64,000 nucleotides of DNA, taken from Gibbula magus. Its lineage: Eukaryota > Mollusca > Gastropoda > Trochida > Trochidae. Made by a program: the position numbers and the translations under genes. The stretch covers positions 41,630,023 to 41,694,022 of the forward strand of contig OW388296.1 in assembly GCA_936450465.1 (NCBI GenBank), in the 5' to 3' direction. Under the pieces are notes generated by a model that was not told the DNA's origin, did not search any database, and saw nothing but the letters and a program-made list of their open reading frames with translations. Shown here one piece after another: positions 12,235 to 23,492 of the stretch (its first letter is position 1; each line of letters starts with the position of its first letter).

Positions 12235-12946
12235 CCAGACTAGAGATTGTGTCATCAACTGATGACAAGCTATCATATTTTGGTGATCATGCATTGTAAA
12301 TTGATGACATGCTATCATATTTTGGGGATCATACATTTTAAACTGATGACATGCTATCATATTTTGGTGATCAGGCATTGTAAACTGATGATGTGCTATC
12401 ATATTTTGGTGATCATGAATTGAAAACTGATGACGTGCTATCATATTTTGGGGATCATGCATTGAAAACTGATGATGTGCTATCATATTTTGGTGATCAT
12501 GCATTGAAAACTGATGACGTGCTATCATATTTTGGGGATCATGCATTGTAAACTGATGACATGCTATCATATTTTGGTGATCATGCATTGTAAACTGATG
12601 ATGTGCTATCATATTTTGGGGATCATGCATTGTAAACTGATGACATGCTATCATATTTTGGTGATCATGCATTGTAAACTGATGACATGCTATCATATTT
12701 TGGTGATCATGCATTGTAAACTGATGATGTGCTATCATATTTTGGGGATCATGCATTGTAAACTGATGACATGCTATCATATTTTGGTGATCATGCATTG
12801 TAAACTGATGACATGCTATCATATTTTGGTGATCATGCATTGAAAACTGATGACGTGCTATCATATCTTGGTGATCATGCATTGAAAACTGATGACGTGC
12901 TATCATATCTTGGTGATCATGCATTGTAAACTGATGACTGATGACA
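12235..12946 (+). repeat. 42-bp minisatellite abutting a splice acceptor
   Basis: About 17 units of 42 bp (motif parts: aactgatgacatgctatcat and attttggtgatcatgcattg). Variants alternate gatgacatg/gatgatgtg/gatgacgtg and ggtgatc/ggggatc. The array ends in 'aactgatgactgatgacag' whose final AG is the acceptor of the next ITPR exon, so this intron has no ordinary pyrimidine tract. The - strand is open for 293 codons across it, an artefact of the 42-bp (14-codon) period. Confidence 0.97.
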
Positions 12947-12947
12947 G

Positions 12948-13102
12948 ATACACTTGGTGGAGCGGGAGGTGATGACGATGACCTTGATGACGGTAAACAG
13001 CGGGTGTGTGACACCCTACTCATGTGTATTGTCACTTCCCTCAACGAGGGACTCCGGAACGGGGGAGGTATCGGGGACGTTCTGCGTAAACCAAGCAGCA
13101 AG
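12948..13102 (+). CDS. ITPR: ITPR exon 9 of window: pore helix and selectivity filter
   Basis: 155 bp. With the split codon it starts [20 protein letters not shown], a strongly acidic luminal run, then [17 protein letters not shown] (pore helix) and [14 protein letters not shown]. The filter GGGIGD carries Ile where vertebrate ITPRs have Val and matches the ryanodine receptor filter. The exon follows directly on the 42-bp minisatellite. Donor gtaaat, phase 0. Confidence 0.97.
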
Positions 13103-13759
13103 GTAAATTTATATCTTTGTAATAATTTCTCATTCTACTGCTCTTAATTTGCCTGTATAACGCAATGACACTGAAGTCTAATAGGTTTTAGGTTTGCAGG
13201 AGAGGGAATTAGTTATAACATTACTGTACATACACCATTTACGACACTGGTTGTCTATGCATTAATACTAAATAGTATATTCTAAAATTTCTACTGGATA
13301 TTTTTTGTAAAAAACACAATACCTTTTAAAGAGCCATTGAGTATGTGGTTGTAGAGACATATGCCAAAATGTTATAAATGTAGTTGTTTTCTCAATTAGT
13401 CAAACGTAATTAAAAAACTTACAACAGACAAAAAGACAAATTTGTGCATATAACTACTGCACATGTATTTGGGACATGAAGTTTTGGTTTCTGCACATGA
13501 AAACTGCTGTTGCTCTATTTTCATCGAAAAAAAGTATAGTTGGCAACAGGGTACGAATATGCAAGTCATGTCAAATTATTTTAAATTAAATTGGCACATG
13601 TGGTATATTGGCACATATGAAATTTATATAAAATATTCTCTTGTGACCTCAGAATGCTTTGATATTAATGAGTTCAGTTGTTAAATAATGTGTTTTTGAG
13701 CTCCAAATGAACTGATGGCATCGTTTGTTTGAGAGAGCTGACAATCCTTTCTTTCACAG

Positions 13760-13925
13760 GAGCCGCTTTTCGGTGCAAGAATCATCTACGATCTGCTTTT
13801 CTTCATCGTCATCATCATCATCCTCCTTAACCTCATCTTTGGTGTCATCATCGACACTTTCGCTGATCTCAGGAGTGAAAAACAAAACAAGGAGGAAGTC
13901 CTAAAAAATTCTTGCTTTGTTTGTG
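13760..13925 (+). CDS. ITPR: ITPR exon 10 of window: sixth helix / gate
   Basis: 166 bp. [15 protein letters not shown], then [20 protein letters not shown], which is the pore-lining sixth helix with the gate; then [20 protein letters not shown]. The CFVC pair is the first half of the Cys2His2 site in the linker domain. Acceptor tttcacag, donor gtaagt, phase 1. Confidence 0.98.
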
Positions 13926-14449
13926 GTAAGTAGAAATATTGTTCTTTGTGGTAATAAAATTGAAATTAATTAAATGAATGTAATGTAATCCACTTTCTAA
14001 ATGCCCCTCAAAGACTAGAGTATATAATAAGTTTGAAAGAATAGCCAAAAGTGTAAATTTTGTCAATTTAAATGGCAAAATTAAAGAAGGCCCCCCTATT
14101 AAAAAAATCCCATTGAAAACTCACTTTCGAAGTGTTAATTGTAGCAAACAAAATTTTACCATCAACACAATGTGTTTGCAAAAATCTTTAGACCATCTTT
14201 CTTTTTTTTGAGTAAGGTGTTAAGAAGCGTGTTCAGTGGGTAATCAAGTCGTAAAATTTGACTAACTATGAAATCCCCCTACAGAGTGCTAAGAGGTGTG
14301 TGCAGTGGGTAATTAAGTCGTAAAATTGACAACCCTAAAGGTGTTTCTAGTGAAGTCTCAGATCATGTTTATACTAAGGAGGCACCATAAAACATACCGT
14401 AGAACTTGGTTGTACAGAAATCTCTGATGCATATACTAAACTTGTGAAG

Positions 14450-14745
14450 ATCTTTAAGAACTGACAGTTGAATACAGTATTATGTCATAGCAGCTTTTCA
14501 TTGGTTCTAGGCAACAAGTTGAGATGTTGTAGAACAACGTATCAAATGCAATATTGCATAATACCAGCATTGAAGCATTTTCAATGGTTAGGAGACAATA
14601 CAATATTATGTAATAGCAGCTTTTCATTGGTTCTTGGCATCTAGTAGAGAGGATGCAGAACAACCTGCCATATGCAATATTACATAATAACAGCATGAAG
14701 CTTTTTCATTGGGTGGCTATTGTATTGCACCATATGGCATGCAAG
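14450..14745 (+). repeat. ~123-bp tandem repeat, ~2.5 units
   Basis: 'tagcagcttttcattggttc' recurs about 123 bp apart with following 'gcaatattgcataata' / 'gcaatattacataata'. Intronic, degenerate. Confidence 0.65.
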
Positions 14746-14837
14746 CAATAATAACAGAAATACAAGATCATGTAAAAAAATAATTTAATAACAAATCTGA
14801 AACAACCTGTGGTCTGTGTAGTACAGGGGTGAAGCGT

Positions 14838-15070
14838 GTTGGAGTTTAACACTGATTTCAAGAGTAGTTCACATATATCACGTCTGCTAGTGCAGGGAGA
14901 AAGCCATTGTGGTTATGCATTGTGGTGAAACCTGCAAGCATCAGCTAGCTAAACACAGGTATCGCATTTGATATTCAGTGTAACAATGCATCCAAAATTT
15001 GAACCCCCGGTGGGATTCAATCCAAGATATCTTCATCCGAAGCGAAACATGCTAACCATCCCTGTCCTTT
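14838..15070 (-). mobile_element. Diverged SINE family A copy
   Basis: Reversed, heavily mutated version of the SINE at 15487-15794: 'ttggagtttaacactgattt', 'gctagtgcagggagaaagcc', 'ggtgaaacctgcaagcatc' and a decayed tRNA-like head. No clear target duplication. Confidence 0.7.
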
Positions 15071-15486
15071 CTGGGCTCCTGAAATAAAAATCTAATATTG
15101 TAATGCTTGTAAATAACAACCCCATTATTGTCAAATTTACAATATTTATAAAATAATCTGAATTGAGCACAAGGAAGCAATATCATAATACAAATCTTTG
15201 TTTTTTTATGCCTTCTTCAGACTGCAGATTTTCTTTGATAACTAACTGTAAAACTTCAGGACAAGGCTGTAACCTATTGGCAACTAATATATATATATAT
15301 ATTTGTTTAGTAATTATATTGAGTGTATTAGGTAATGAAGTATAATGTAAACTGTCACATTTGAACTTGATTCGAAATATATCATTCAGTATGACAAGTG
15401 AAATATGCATTATGAATACCTGTATATACCTGACTATTTGTGTTTTGCTGTCAGAATGACTGATCCTCCAGTACTCTCTTCTTGGA

Positions 15487-15794
15487 GTTGAGTTGAGTTG
15501 GGGTTTAACGCCGCTTTCAAGAGTATTTCACTTATATCGCGGCTGCTAGTATTATGGCAGGGAGAAAGCCCGCCAAGCCATGTGGCTATGCTTTGCGGTG
15601 AAACCTGCGAGCATCGGCTGGAACTAGCGAACCATGGGTGCTACTGCACTGAAATTCAGTGCAGCATTGCTCCCAAACCTTACTGCGTGAAGAACAGTTC
15701 TCTACTGCAGACAAAGTTGCCGTGCCCCTGGCGGGATTCGAAACCCCCGACCTCTTGATCTGAAGCCGAACGCTTTAACCACTGCGCTATCCCG
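15487..15794 (-). mobile_element. tRNA-derived SINE family A with 11-bp target duplication
   Basis: Reverse-oriented full-length copy: tail 'gttgagttggggtttaacg' on the left, tRNA head 'actgcgctatcccg' on the right. Flanked by the exact 11-bp repeat CTCTTCTTGGA (15476-15486 and 15795-15805), fixing the element's edges. Confidence 0.93.
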
Positions 15795-16238
15795 CTCTTC
15801 TTGGACAGGACCTGTGAACATCAATATTAACAAATTAATATCAACTGTGATTTAGGTGTCAATTGGTTACATTGGTAACACAAATGGTTTAGTAATTAAC
15901 TAAAAATATTTGCATTATTTGTAAAAAAAATTCTAAGTATACAAGAATATGCCAATATAAAGGAAATTACGGCAATAAAACACAGGCGGTCAATGGGACC
16001 GACAGCGTGCTTTATGAGACAATAAAACATGCTCATGACTTTAGACGTCAGTTTGAGCGTCGCTTAGCAAATGACGTCATATGTTACGTCACTTCGATTG
16101 TTCAATGCTAGTAAATGTGTTCTACGACGGGAGGCATTAATATTTTCAAAATAAAGTTTATACAAACAACATAATATCTGCACGGCTTTTATAAAAAAGC
16201 GAGTAACTATTTAAAGGCATCTCATGTAAAAAATCAAA

Positions 16239-16363
16239 GACTCGTTGTCGTGCTTTATCGTAGAATAAAACATAGCAGAGAACATAAAACACTCAGGGCT
16301 GCACCCTTTGTGTTTTATGCTCCCTGCTATGTTTTATTCAACGATAAAGCACTCCAACTCGTC
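16239..16363. repeat. Near-perfect palindrome (hairpin element)
   Basis: Left arm 'cgtgctttatcgtagaataa' pairs with right arm 'ttattcaacgataaagcact', with more pairing inward through 'acatagcag...acataaaaca', leaving a short loop. Likely the core of a foldback-type MITE; related wording (gtgctttatgagacaataaa) lies at 16006. Confidence 0.8.
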
Positions 16364-17033
16364 TTCTATTTCTTAAATATAACATTTAAAACCAAAATAT
16401 CTTCAGTATCTAAATACAAGCTTTCTCATCATTAAGTTGTTTTCACAAAGTCATATAAAAAGTCTTGGAAAAATTATATTCTGTACTTTTTTAACAGATC
16501 AATGATTAACTTGTTTCCTATTAGATCCTAGTATTATCAAAACATATTAATTATCTCACAAGATGGGATTGTCTTAAATTAATATTATCAAAACAGATAA
16601 ATAACTCACATTGATTAATGAAATCACATGACCATTAGGAGAGGATTAAAATCATTAACTGACCTTGCTTGGATCTTAAAGAGCCATTAAGGATGTTGAT
16701 GAACATATTTTTCCAAATTTTTTTCAACCTAAAATAAGCCTAGAAATTGCATTAATTAGTAATGGTGTTTTCCAGTCTAAATATAGATCCAGTCTATTAT
16801 TCAAGCGCAAAGCATTATGGTCAAGCTCACACACAGTAAACAAAGACACGAAAGAATAAACAAAATTATGAGCAATGAAAGAAATCGAAAAATATAATTT
16901 TTTGGCGGTTATTTATTTACCATTGTATAAGCAGCTTCTACTTAGTCTGGGCTGCTATCAGTTTTTGCGCAGTTTCGAATGCCACCGCCGCCGCGCGTTT
17001 TGTATTGGCTATAACTTTTTTCCTATTAGGTTT

Positions 17034-17870
17034 TGAGAACTCATATACATAACTTCTTACTTATGCCCCTGGAGAATTTTTTTGACATGTTCATATTCAA
17101 GGTCAAAGGTCAAGGTCACGAGTTCTGAAATCGCTAAAAAATCCTTGTAAATATGATAACTTGAAAAATATTTGTGCTATCAGGCTCTTATTTGGTGTAT
17201 ATCAACTATGGAGAAAGGCCAAAATTTGAAAAGGCTTTCGCTAACATCCGTCAAAGGTCAAGATCACAGCGAGGTCACAACTTAAGCATGCTTTTGCGAA
17301 AATGTCTTATTTCAACTATTAACACTTTGAATCATTACAAGATTGTGATACACAATGAAAAGTGATCACTGATTGTGTGACCTTGAATTTTAAAGGTCAA
17401 GGTCACGAGATCACCAGTTCTGAAATCACTAAATAACCATTTCCAAGAAGGTATCAACACCTCATATACATAGCTTCTTTCTTATACACCTGGGGAATTA
17501 TTTTGACATGCTCACATTCAAGGTCAAAGGTCAAGGTCAGTTCTGAAATCACTACAAAAATCCTTGTAAACACGATAACTTCAAAAACTTTTTTGCTATC
17601 AGGCTCTTACTTGGTACATATCAACTATGGAGAAAGACCAAGATTTGAAAACGTTTTCGCTAAAATCTGTCAACGGTCAAGGTCACAGTGAGGTCACAAC
17701 TTAAGCACGCTATTGTGAATATGCCTTATGTTAACTATGAACACTTTGAGTCATTGCATAACTGTTATACACAATGAAAAGTAATCATTGATGGTGTGAC
17801 CTTGAAGGTCAAAGGTCAAGGTCATGAGATATTGGTTCAGGCCATGTTAAGCCTTTGATCCAATTTTGAA
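17034..17870 (+). repeat. ~420-bp tandem duplication with ggtcaaggtcac motifs
   Basis: Two units begin near 'ctcatatacataacttctta' (about 17040) and 'ctcatatacatagcttcttt' (about 17462). Each contains aaggtcaaaggtcaaggtca motifs. A related repeat is at 45685-46195. Non-coding. Confidence 0.7.
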
Positions 17871-19138
17871 ATCAGAAATAGGTTTTAAGAACAAACTTGT
17901 GAAAAGTGACCCCAGTGATGATTCAACTTGTTAGAATGACTTGAATAATGAAACAAATTTTATCAAAAAAGATTCCCATTTTATTTATGCTGATGAGAAG
18001 GTGGAACAGGGAAAGGCGAGACCCAAAGTTTCGGGGCTGCTCTGCTTTTGCGGTGTCCCGCAAACAAACGCTCATCTAGTTTAATTATGTATTTGCTACA
18101 GATATTGGAATAATTGTTTTACCCAACTAGGTATTTTTCTTGAATTTTATAATTAATGAGAGTAAAACAAATTCATAATTTGCTGGTCTTATCTCAATAA
18201 AAAGTACATTAAACAGGCAATATTTTTTATATTCTCAGGACATTTAGAAACATTGTTTGTAAAGCAATCGTCACACTTAGTAATGTGTGACAAGGGTAAG
18301 TTGCAAGAGAGACACGCGCAGCACATGGGTTGTTATGGCGACTTGCGCTAGAGACGAGCCTTCACGCTTCCGAAGCGCTAACTGTTTGTGTAGTACGTCT
18401 TACACAAAAAAGGGGATTCTGTTTATATACGTCAGATACCCTTAGCGTGCGCTACTCGAAGTGGAACTTCTCTTTGAAATCAAATTGCATTACATTGTCG
18501 TGATATGAAAATTATTTAACATTTGCCATGTTGTAGATAAAAGATTTCTCTGGCGATTGACGTTATAAGTATATTTTCCAAAATTATTTTTAATTTGAAA
18601 CACTCACATCCTTGATGGCTTTTTAATACTATCAAAACAGGGAAATAAACTCACAAGAGTATCAATCTTCTGCTTCAGGAGTATGTGATAAGAAATAAGT
18701 TATCAATTCTATATAGACAGTTTGCAGGTCTAACAGAAATATTCAAAGATGGAGTTACTTCCAAAAGTAAGGTCTATTTTAAAGTAAAATTTGTCAAAGC
18801 TCCAAGATCTAGATCATTATCAATGTTAAGTTTGTGTGATGAAAAAACATAAGGAATTGTTTGAAAAAATATTGTTTCATCTCACTAGGCTATGAGTTAG
18901 CATGATGGGTAACATTTGGGGAATGTTTGTTTGTATGTGTAAACATTTGGTTACCAAAACATAAGTTTACAAATCTTAATCATGCACAATTGGATGAATA
19001 TATCTTAATTTAACAAATATCACCTTTTGTCATTTAACAAATCTGAATTTTCATTGATTGAACACTTATGAGATCGATTTGAAGGAGTTTCTCAATGCAT
19101 CAGTGGCAGTGCATTAAAATATATTGGCTTTAATTTTT

Positions 19139-19735
19139 AGCTCACCAGGCCTGAAAGGCCCGATGGGCTTATGACGTCGCATGGTGTCCGTCGTCCGTCC
19201 ATCCATCCGTAAACTTTTCGCTTTTTCGACTTCTTCTCCAGAACCAATGACTTCACAGAGCTGAAATTTTATGTGTAGACTCCTTGGCTAATGGGGATTC
19301 TAAATTGTAGATTTTGTGACACCATGACTCCAAATGGGGTCACAGGGGTCACATCCTTAAAAACCTATTTTCATCTTCTTCTCCAGTTCCAAAAGGTCTA
19401 GAGAGCCGAAAAGTTGTGTGCAGACTCCTTGGCCAATGGGGATTCTAAATTGTAGATTTGGTGACCTTTCACAGGGTTCACATCCTTAAAAACCTATTTT
19501 CATCGTCTTCTCCAGGTCCAAAAGGTCTTGAGAGATGAAAAGTTGTGTGCAGAGTCCTTGGCCAATGGGGATTCTAAATTGTAGATTTGGTGACCCCATG
19601 ACCCCAAATGGGGTCACAGGGTTCACATCCTTAAAAACCTATTTTCATCTTCTTCTCCAGTTCCAAAAGGTCTTGAGAGCTGAAAAGTTGTGTGCAGAGT
19701 CCTTGGCCATTGGGGATTCTAAATTGTAGATTTCG
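19139..19735 (+). repeat. Tandem repeat beginning CACCAGGCCTGAAAGG
   Basis: Opens 'gctcaccaggcctgaaagg', then gtccgtcgtccgtccatcc, then about four units sharing 'ccttggccaatggggattct' and 'aaattgtagatttggtgacc', 125-150 bp apart. A reversed copy is at 40676-41100 and a short piece near 9805-9915. It ends exactly where LINE coding sequence begins (19735/19736). Confidence 0.8.
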
Positions 19736-20191
19736 AAAAGGTCATCAACCATGATGTTGAATAAGGTGGGGCTAATGATGCTGCCTTGTGGGGTGCCGTT
19801 TTCCAAAAGATGGTTATCAGATTTTTGGTTTTCGACCCCAACAGTTATTTGCCTATTGTGTAGGAAATCCTGGATGTAATTAATTATGTTGCCTGATAGG
19901 CCTTTTTTAGTTAATTTTTGGATGAGGCCACTATGCCACACCATATCAAAAGCTTTGGAAAAATCCAGGAGTGTATAGTGCTTCTTGTTTTGGCCTACTT
20001 TAATATCTTGCTCTAGGCGAGCAAAGATTGTTTAAGGTAGAACGACCCGGAGTGAAGCCACTCTGGTCGTTGTTTAAGGGATTGGTGTTTAGGTGAGTTT
20101 AGAGGTGATGTTTTACCATCGATTCCATTACTTTACAGAGGTTTGAGGTTAGGGAGATGGGCCTATAGGAATTTGGGTCCCCGAAGGGTTT
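19736..20191 (-). pseudogene. LINE reverse transcriptase, middle part
   Basis: Minus-strand reading gives PFGDPNSYRPISLTSNLC, LEQDIKVGQNKKHYTLLDFS, KAFDMVWHSGLIQKL and GTPQGSIISPTLFNIMVDDL. These are RT motifs 1-4 of non-LTR elements. The reading stops at 19736, before the YxDD active-site block. Nonfunctional fragment. Confidence 0.85.
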
Positions 20192-21425
20192 ATTATACCC
20201 CCGCTACGAAGTAGTCGGGGGTATATAGCGCTCAGCGCGTCCGTCCGGAACACTTTTGGTTCCGCTCATAACTCAAATACTACTTGTTCAATTGTTATGA
20301 AACTTTATACATGTACACTTTATGGTCCCTAGATGTGCCTTTTCTATGTTTCACTCAGATCCCATGATTATTTTTTCAGATTTTCCACTTTTAAGCGTCT
20401 TTGTGTGCGCGTCTATGGTCACACTTTTGGTTCCGCTCATAACTCAAATACTACTTGTTCAATTGTTATGAAACTTTATACATGTACACTTTATGGTCCC
20501 TAGATGTGCCTTTTCTATGTTTCCCTCAGATTCCATGATTATTTTTTCAGATTTTCCACTTTTAAGCGTCTTTGTGTGCGCGTCTATGGTCACACTTTTG
20601 GTTCCGCTCATAACTCAAATACTACTTGTTCAATTGTTATGAAACTTTATACATGTACACTTTATGGTCCCTAGATGTGCCTTTTCTATGTTTCACTCAG
20701 ATTCCATGATTATTTTTTCAGATTTTCCACTTTTAAGCGTCTTTGTGTGCGCGTCTATGGTCACACTTTTGGTTCCGCTCATAACTCAAATACTACTTGT
20801 TCAATTGTTATGAAACTTTACACATGTACACTTTATGGTCCCTAGATGTGCCTTTTCTATGTTTCACTCAGATTCCATGATTATTTTTTCAGATTTTCCA
20901 CTTTTAAGCGTCTTTGTGTGCGCGTCTATGGTCACACTTTTGGTTCCGCTCATAACTCAAATACTACTTGTTCAATTGTTATGAAACTTTATACATGTAC
21001 ACTTTATGGTCCCTAGATGTGCCTTTTCTAAGTTTCACTCCGATCCCATGATTATTTTTTCAGATTTTCCACTTTTAAGCGTCTTTGTGTGCGCGTCTAT
21101 GCTTACAGTTTTGGTTCCACTCATAACTCAAATACTACTTGTTCAATTGTTATGAAACTTTATGTATGTACACTTTATGGTCCCCATTTGTGCCTTTTGT
21201 ATGTTTCAGTCACATACCATCTTTATTTTTTCGACTTTTTTTACTTCTAAAAAAATTTACAAGTGTATAATCTATGAAGACATACTTACTCTACTTTAAT
21301 AATACTTCTGTGGTCTATTCATACGAAAGTCTAAACATTGATGTCCTTGCTATTTTGAAACATTTTTTCTTTGACCAATGTTAAAAGCGGGGGTATATGA
21401 GTGAGCTGTGCTCACTAATTCTCTT
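20192..21425. mobile_element. Helentron/'pearl'-like element with 171-bp tandem core
   Basis: Inserted into the LINE's RT (host gggttt / gtttgg junctions). Left end ATTATACCCCCGC; the inverse, GCGGGGGTATAT, lies about 25 bp inside the right end, followed by a hairpin (agtgagctgtgctcact, 21400-21416) and end aattctcttg. Asymmetric inverted repeats plus a terminal hairpin are known marks of Helentrons and their non-autonomous forms. The middle is five and a half 171-bp tandem units, like the core of bivalve 'pearl' elements. No coding capacity. Confidence 0.72.
20251..21250 (+). repeat. 171-bp tandem repeat, ~5.8 units
   Basis: Unit start 'cacttttggttccgctcata' recurs at 20251, 20422, 20593, 20764, 20935 and (as cagttttggttccactcata) 21106: exactly 171 bp each time. 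The first five units are almost identical; the last is diverged. Core of the Helentron-like element. Confidence 0.95.
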
Positions 21426-22930
21426 GTTTGGTTTAGGAATTGGGATTACAGTATTAAAGCTCCCTACCAGTTGATTGGAAGCTTGCCATGTTGCCAGGAG
21501 AATATTTAGGTTGGAGGGGGGTAGCTTCTTGATTATTTGGTAGGAAGTTAGGTTTAGCCCTGGGGCCGTTCCTTTTTTCCTATTATTTAATACAAAGTGA
21601 AGCTCCTCCATAGTGAATGCTTTGTTGATTAGTTTGTTGTCTGTTGGTTGTTTTGCGTTGCTTGCGGTGTTATGTTTGTGTTGTAAAAACTCTAGAGAGT
21701 TATCACTGTTGCTGCTTGCTGTAGCAAAGTGTGATGCAATTGCGTTAGCTTTATCTTTAGATTTTTGGAGATTATTTATCGGTGGGATTTTGCCCCTGCA
21801 TTTGCCGCCACGTATGACTCAGAGTTTATTCCAAATTTCTTTGGAATTGGCCCTGCCATTCAGCTCCTCGCAGAATTTTTCCCAGTGTTGTGTTTTGGTT
21901 TGTTTTATGAGAGAGGTTACTTTATTTTTTAATTGCCTAACATAAGGTAATTTTGAAGTGTTGCGCTTTGCCTTCTTAAAGGCTGCTTTACGCTGTTTGC
22001 GCGCAACTCTAATTTCCTCAGTCCACCAGGAAACTGTATGTTTAGAGATTTTTGGGGCGGAGAAGGGGATGGATTGTTTGGCAGCATGTATGATAGCATT
22101 AGTGAAGTTATTGGAAAAGGTTTCGGGGTCTTTATTTTCAAGGTCTGCTGGGTTGAGTTGGTTGCAAAGTGCATTGAATTTATCCCAGTCAGTCTTGTTG
22201 TAATGAAATTTAGGGCTTTGGGGGCAATTTTCAATGTTTGAGTTATTTGATGGAAGAAAGTTATTAAGGGTGATAAGAATTGGAAAATGATCACTTCCCC
22301 AGGAATCATCGTATACCTGCCACTCGGTATTGCTAGCGATGTCCGGGGTGGTGATTGTTAAATCGATAGCGGACATAGTGTCCCTGTAGCTATCGAACCT
22401 AGTTGGTATGTTAGTGTTATGGATTACGAAATTGTTATTTATGACCTAATCGGCAATTATAGTTTGCCGTTGGAATCAACCTTATCGTTTACTCCCCAAT
22501 TTGGGTGGTGGCTATTGAAATCGCCCAAGTATACATGGAACGACCGGGGGCTGAATTTTGTAGGACATGAAGGTCCTCTAATTTGAAAGGTAGTTTAGGT
22601 TTATTATATATATTATATATATTAACCCTATCGTTTTGGTGTTTAATGGTTATGGCATGCGCCTCTAATGAATTTAATTTTAGGTTAAAAGTAGAATGGT
22701 TTAAATGTTCCTGAATAAAAATAGCAAGGTCTCCAAAGGAGCGACCAGGATTGGTTTTGGGCCGGTCTAGCCTGTGCAGTTTATATCCTGGAATGTTAAA
22801 TTTTGTCCTAGGGCCGAAATAGGTTTCCTGAATGGTAATTACGTGGGGGTTTAGTTGGTTGAGTTTAATTTTAACTTTAAGCTCATGGCCGTGTGCCGAA
22901 AGGCCATTAGCATTCCATTGGATAATTTGC
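21426..22930 (-). pseudogene. LINE ORF2 endonuclease and N-terminal RT linker
   Basis: Minus strand starts near 22925 with IIQWNANGLSAHGHELK (first APE-endonuclease motif), then HVITIQETYFGP, GDFNSHHPNWG, and in a 185-codon open stretch (22376-21819) SAIDLTITTP...SDHFPILI (last endonuclease motif) followed by the linker. 21611-21426 encodes MEELHFVLNNRKKGTAPGLN and ends VIPIPKPNK at the insertion. At least one stop or frame change lies between blocks. Confidence 0.85.
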
Positions 22931-23492
22931 TTGAATGAAAAAAAGTGGCACTGGTGGGTGAGGAGTTAGTAGGGAGGTTGAGGTAGAGTGCTCTGCGGAG
23001 GGAGATTGGTTTAGTGTGGGGTTTGGAGTTTTTAGTGGTGTGGAGGGGGGATCAGATGTGAGCTTGTGGAGAGGAATGTTGAGTTGGGGATTGGGGTGGT
23101 GGGAGTTGGCGGGTGGGTGGGTGTGGAGGACAGGGTGGGGGTTGGCGGGTGGATGGGTGTGAAGGACAGGATGGGGGTTGGCGGGTGGCTTGGTGAGATG
23201 GAAGGTGGGCGTGGTGGCGGGCGGTGTTGAGTGAGGGTAGCGGGGTTTTTCGATGTTGGTTTGCTGCCAGTTTGTATTGACGGTACGTCGGGCAGGAGTG
23301 GTGGAGAGATGAGTGTTCATGAGACTTACAATGGATGCAGTACCTGCGGCAGTCCTGATTTGCATCAGGTCCGCCACAGGACCGATCGCCGCATGTAGCA
23401 CATCTCCCCTTCCTCTTGCAGTTCGTAGTCGTGTGCGTGTTGTATGTAAGGCAGTTTGTGCAGTAAGTGATTTGTTTATCTAGAATGTCCAC
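22930..23492 (-). pseudogene. LINE ORF1 with zinc knuckles
   Basis: The open stretch 23492-23052 encodes CTNC...C, CATC...C and YCIHCKSHEHSSLHHSC: Cys/His clusters like the nucleic-acid-binding gag-like protein of Jockey-group elements. It is followed by a Pro/His-rich low-complexity region with tandem PPANPHPVLHTH-like repeats visible in an overlapping frame. The N-terminal part is not intact. Confidence 0.75.

Noticed and set aside
12220..13101. 293-codon - strand ORF with HQFTMHDHQNMIA repeats
   Set aside because: Antisense reading of the 42-bp minisatellite running into antisense of the ITPR pore exon; period 42 is a multiple of three.
17985..18025. A second CTGATGAG with nearby GAAA, possible hammerhead
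   Set aside because: The bases between cannot form stem II and no cleavage triplet or stem I partner fits.
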